Assembly (NCBI GenBank): GCA_963627215.1 | Contig: CAVGAH010000099.1 | Coordinates: 1 to 7,607, forward strand | Length of the DNA: 7,607 bases | Reading direction: 5' to 3' | DNA from: CAKQOE01 sp963627215 | GTDB taxonomy: Bacteria > Bacillota > Clostridia > Peptostreptococcales > Anaerovoracaceae | Part shown: positions 6,094-7,607 of the stretch, one piece after another | How the letters are laid out: the number at the start of each line of letters is the position of its first letter | Position numbering within the stretch: position 1 is the first letter of the stretch | Notes under the pieces: generated by a model | Seen by the model: only the letters and a program-made list of their open reading frames with translations | Told to the model about the DNA's origin: nothing | The model's database searches: none | Program-made: the position numbers and the translations under genes

Positions 6094-6812
6094 CACAGCA
6101 CCTCTTCCATCTGAAAAGCAAGATAATGCTTTTTTATCTCAGCGACCCTGCGCTGCGCCAGCGGTATCGTCTGCCCGTTCTGCAGGTGCATGTCAGCCGA
6201 GCCTATCGTGCTGATAAACTTCATATTGACGAGGAACGACCGGTGCGGCAGCATAAATTCCGGATTCTTCATAAGCTCATCGCACACAGATGCAAACCGC
6301 CCATGGCACTCGAGCTGCTCACCGTTGTGCAGGTAATAAATAACTTTTCTGTCATATGCTTCCACACAGACGAGCTTAGAAAGAAATATCTTCCGCAGCC
6401 CCAGGCTGCTCTTTACGACTACAAAGCTTTCCTTTTCCTGCTCCGTCCTCTCCAGGATATCGTCAAGCGCGCTGAATAGGCGTTCCTTAACGACAGGCTT
6501 TACGATATAGTCAGACGCCTTTACAGAGTAGCTTTCAAGCGCAAACTCCGGCGATGAAGTCAGAAATATCACAGAAGAAGCCCTGTCAAAACCGCGTATC
6601 TCCCGCGCCAGCTCGATACCGTTGAGCGCCGGCATAAGCACATCAAGTATATAGATGTTGAACCCCGCAGAATCAGCAGTAGAAGCAAGCTCCACGCTGC
6701 TTGAAAACTCACTGTGCGCGAGAGGCACGGAGCGTTCAGATCTGTAGTCGTCAAGCAGTGCAGCAATACGCCCGAGCTCATTACGGTCATCATCGCAAAC
6801 AGCTATTTTCAA
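6093..6812 (-). CDS. LytTR family response regulator (AgrA/LytR type)
   Basis: A 239-residue regulator. The receiver domain (about 1-120) has the acidic cluster Asp7-Asp8-Asp9, phosphoacceptor Asp57 in YILDVLMP, Thr85 in FLTSS and Lys105 in IVKP, all at canonical spacing. The C-terminal LytTR DNA-binding domain (about 135-235) shows the conserved ECHGRFASV and LPHRSFLVN stretches and ends with ALAQRR-like PLAQRRVAEIKK. A TTG start at 6812 is preferred: it gives the typical MKIAVCDDD beginning and AAGGAAG lies eight bases upstream. A GTG at 6821 is in frame but almost touches that ribosome site. It is the first gene of a two-gene operon and should be phosphorylated by the kinase that follows. 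Its targets are not visible, though repeats upstream could be its own operator. Confidence 0.92.
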   Translation of the reverse strand: MKIAVCDDDRNELGRIAALLDDYRSERSVPLAHSEFSSSVELASTADSAGFNIYILDVLMPALNGIELAREIRGFDRASSVIFLTSSPEFALESYSVKASDYIVKPVVKERLFSALDDILERTEQEKESFVVVKSSLGLRKIFLSKLVCVEAYDRKVIYYLHNGEQLECHGRFASVCDELMKNPEFMLPHRSFLVNMKFISTIGSADMHLQNGQTIPLAQRRVAEIKKHYLAFQMEEVL

Positions 6813-6847
6813 TATGATCACTTCCTTTAAAAATAAATTACTTACAA

Positions 6848-6880
6848 TATCAATAAATTCATGAATAAATGCATGAATAA
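6848..6880 (-). repeat. Three 9-base direct repeats with a 12-base period before the regulator
   Basis: On the minus strand TTATTCATG occurs at 6880-6872 and again at 6868-6860, and a degenerate third unit TTATTGATA lies at 6856-6848. The units sit about 35-70 bases upstream of the regulator start, inside its leader. Roughly one helical turn separates them, which would suit a protein binding one DNA face. Typical LytTR sites are 9-base repeats with a longer spacing of about 21 bases, so a match to the regulator itself is uncertain. Confidence 0.5.
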
Positions 6881-6894
6881 GTTCAAAAACCCCC

Positions 6895-6932
6895 GGCCGT
6901 CACCGGCCCCACACTCGCCCGGCGCACGGGCG
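6895..6932. repeat. Two adjacent GC-rich hairpins related to the intergenic hairpin family
   Basis: GGCCG-TCAC-CGGCC (6895-6908) and CGCCCG-GCGCA-CGGGCG (6916-6932) lie seven bases apart. On the minus strand the first reads GGCCG-GTGA-CGGCC, the same loop as in the 26-base repeats, and is followed by five G and five T. The second, on the + strand, matches the 26-base repeat core except for its loop (GCCCGG, then CGGGCGCA). In a minus-strand transcript both would fold in the 5' leader of the regulator. Confidence 0.7.
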
Positions 6933-6958
6933 CAGTCTGTCAACTTATTAATGAAATA

Positions 6959-6967
6959 ATTGTATCA
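6959..6967 (-). promoter_or_regulatory. Candidate extended -10 promoter for the regulator-kinase operon
   Basis: On the minus strand TGATACAAT gives TG-A followed by TACAAT, five of six -10 consensus bases. No good -35 stands 17 bases upstream, where the inverted repeat 6967-7003 lies instead. Transcription would begin near 6952 and yield a leader of about 140 bases. Confidence 0.4.
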
Positions 6968-7003
6968 GTTAAATATAACGTATAACAGCGTTGTATTTCA
7001 ACT
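6967..7003. repeat. Long inverted repeat in the divergent region, possible operator
   Basis: The arms 6967-6980 and 6989-7003 pair over 14 positions, with one G-T wobble (6976 with 6993) and one bulged base (6999), around an eight-base loop. The outer end touches the candidate minus-strand -10. The DNA is AT-rich, and the + strand continues into a T-rich tail (about 7004-7023), but no + strand gene precedes it that would need a terminator. An operator for a dimeric repressor is the simpler reading. Confidence 0.55.
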
Positions 7004-7070
7004 AATTTATTTTCTGTTTGTTTCGCAGATACGAATATGTGCTGCTAGTCTGCGTAAAATATTGCTATGA

Positions 7071-7141
7071 GGTGCGAATAATTATGAATTTTAACACCGT
7101 ACAGGTGCAAATAATTACTGAATTTACTTGATGAAAGGTGC
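7071..7141 (+). repeat. 33-base-period direct repeat upstream of the second AAA_14-like gene
   Basis: GGTGC begins at 7071, 7104 and 7137, exactly 33 bases apart. The first two units share far more: GGTGC, then AATAATTA, then GAATTT (7071-7093 and 7104-7126). The third keeps only GGTGC and falls inside the spacer of the candidate promoter. A GTGC at 7039 fits the same phase. Three helical turns per unit and the position at the promoter suggest a regulatory array. Confidence 0.6.
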
Positions 7142-7156
7142 AGGTTGTGGTGTAAT
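7128..7156 (+). promoter_or_regulatory. Candidate promoter of the 3'-terminal NTPase gene
   Basis: TTGATG (7128-7133, four of six) and TGTAAT (7151-7156, five of six) are separated by exactly 17 bases. Transcription would start near 7163, about 75 bases before the start codon. A GGTGC unit of the 33-base repeat lies in the spacer. Confidence 0.5.
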
Positions 7157-7237
7157 ATATGTATCATATGAGAATATGAAAGCTAAAAAAACTCTATTTA
7201 CAAAGAAAACAGTATGACTGATCGAGGAGGTCTGTTT

Positions 7238-7607
7238 ATGGAACGAATCGCATTGCAAAAATTGATCGACTGGAACAATAACAAACGCAAGAAGCCGTTG
7301 ATCATCTGGGGAGCAAGGCAGGTCGGCAAGACTTACCTTGTAGAAGAGCTTTTTGCTAAGACCTATTATAAAAATAACTATATATATATTGATTGCAAAA
7401 AAGAAGATGAAATACGTAACTTCTGTTCCGAAACCGCAAATGCAGAAAAAATTATCGAATATATTTCGTTGCGCAAAGGAAAGCAAATAAATGAAAATAC
7501 TTTGCTGATATTTGATGAGGTACAGGAGTGTCCTAACATTATTTCTTCCCTCAAATATTTTTGTCAGGATCTCAGAGAAATTCCTGTTATTGCGACCGGT
7601 TCAATGG
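7238..7607 (+). CDS. AAA_14-like NTPase, N-terminal part (runs off the window)
   Basis: The first 123 residues of a P-loop NTPase. Walker A is GARQVGKT (residues 25-32), which with the following TYLVEELF is typical of AAA_14 proteins. Walker B is LLIFDEVQEC with Asp93-Glu94, and the sensor-1 region IATGSM is at the very end of the window. A DUF4143 C-terminus is expected but lies outside. GAGGAGG at 7224-7230, seven bases before the ATG, fixes the start. It is diverged from the gene at 3429 (GARQVGKT against GIRRCGKS) and so is a separate subfamily, not a recent copy. It is transcribed away from the regulator-kinase operon, with a repeat-rich region between. Its function is unknown. Confidence 0.9.
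   Translation, partial: MERIALQKLIDWNNNKRKKPLIIWGARQVGKTYLVEELFAKTYYKNNYIYIDCKKEDEIRNFCSETANAEKIIEYISLRKGKQINENTLLIFDEVQECPNIISSLKYFCQDLREIPVIATGSM

Noticed and set aside
6938..6943. Perfect minus-strand -35 hexamer TTGACA before the regulator
   Set aside because: The position for its -10 falls in the GC hairpins (GGGCGA) and nothing there resembles TATAAT, so it is not called as a promoter.
7071..7141. 33-base-period repeat considered as a CRISPR array
   Set aside because: There are only two extended units with no separate spacers and no cas genes, and the repeat lies over a promoter.
7045..7167. Minus-strand 40-codon ORF considered as an AgrD-like peptide
   Set aside because: It has no ribosome site and none of the AgrD features (amphipathic helix, Cys-containing core, acidic tail).
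7124..7486. Minus-strand ORF of 120 codons at the right edge
   Set aside because: It runs antisense to the well-supported NTPase start and its Walker A region and has a composition typical of a shadow frame.

Overview
The window looks like a chromosomal accessory stretch from a gut-type member of the Clostridia, with Ruminococcus or a close relative as the best guess. That rests on protein style only: an Agr-like GHKL kinase with a LytTR regulator, AAA-type NTPases of the PDDEXK_9 and DUF4143 kinds, a RelB/DinJ-RelE/ParE pair, strong AGGAGG-type ribosome sites, and moderate GC with AT-rich intergenic DNA. No rRNA, tRNA, CRISPR array, transposase or integrase was found.

Left part (1-2430, + strand). 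The window opens with the 3' end of an unrecognised gene (2-169). A fragment of the C-terminus of a RelB-like antitoxin follows (171-236). An extended -10 promoter (253-281) then drives a two-gene unit: a 555-residue AAA-ATPase-like/PD-(D/E)XK protein (325-1992) and a 93-residue MntA-type minimal nucleotidyltransferase (2026-2307). The HEPN partner expected after the nucleotidyltransferase survives only as a short frameshifted stub (2297-2367). A strong intrinsic terminator closes the unit (2375-2429).

Middle part (2430-4820). A complete RelB/DinJ antitoxin and RelE/ParE toxin pair (2577-3220) overlaps by four bases and is bracketed by two identical 26-base direct repeats (2464-2489 and 3239-3264). 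A diverged 94-base-period duplication (3275-3410) leads into a second NTPase gene of the AAA_14/DUF4143 family (3429-4724). It ends in a convergent intergenic region with a perfect 10-bp terminator stem.

Right part (4819-7607). On the minus strand lies a LytTR response regulator (start 6812) followed, with a one-base stop/start overlap, by a polytopic AgrC-like GHKL histidine kinase (4819-6093). Phosphotransfer would run from kinase His247 to regulator Asp57. No agrB or agrD gene is visible. The 425-base divergent region holds an inverted repeat, a candidate minus-strand promoter, two GC-rich hairpins, a 12-bp-period direct repeat and a 33-bp-period repeat. The last gene (7238 to the window edge) is the N-terminal part of a third NTPase, again AAA_14-like, with its own candidate promoter and a strong ribosome site.

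Overall this is an accessory island in which NTPases of unknown function alternate with intact and decayed toxin-antitoxin modules around a peptide-sensing-type two-component system. A GC-rich hairpin with a GTGA-type loop recurs in the intergenic spaces and resembles a REP-like element. Nothing here proves a new system. The best leads are the repeat-bracketed toxin-antitoxin pair, the hairpin family, and the nuclease-like NTPase plus nucleotidyltransferase unit.
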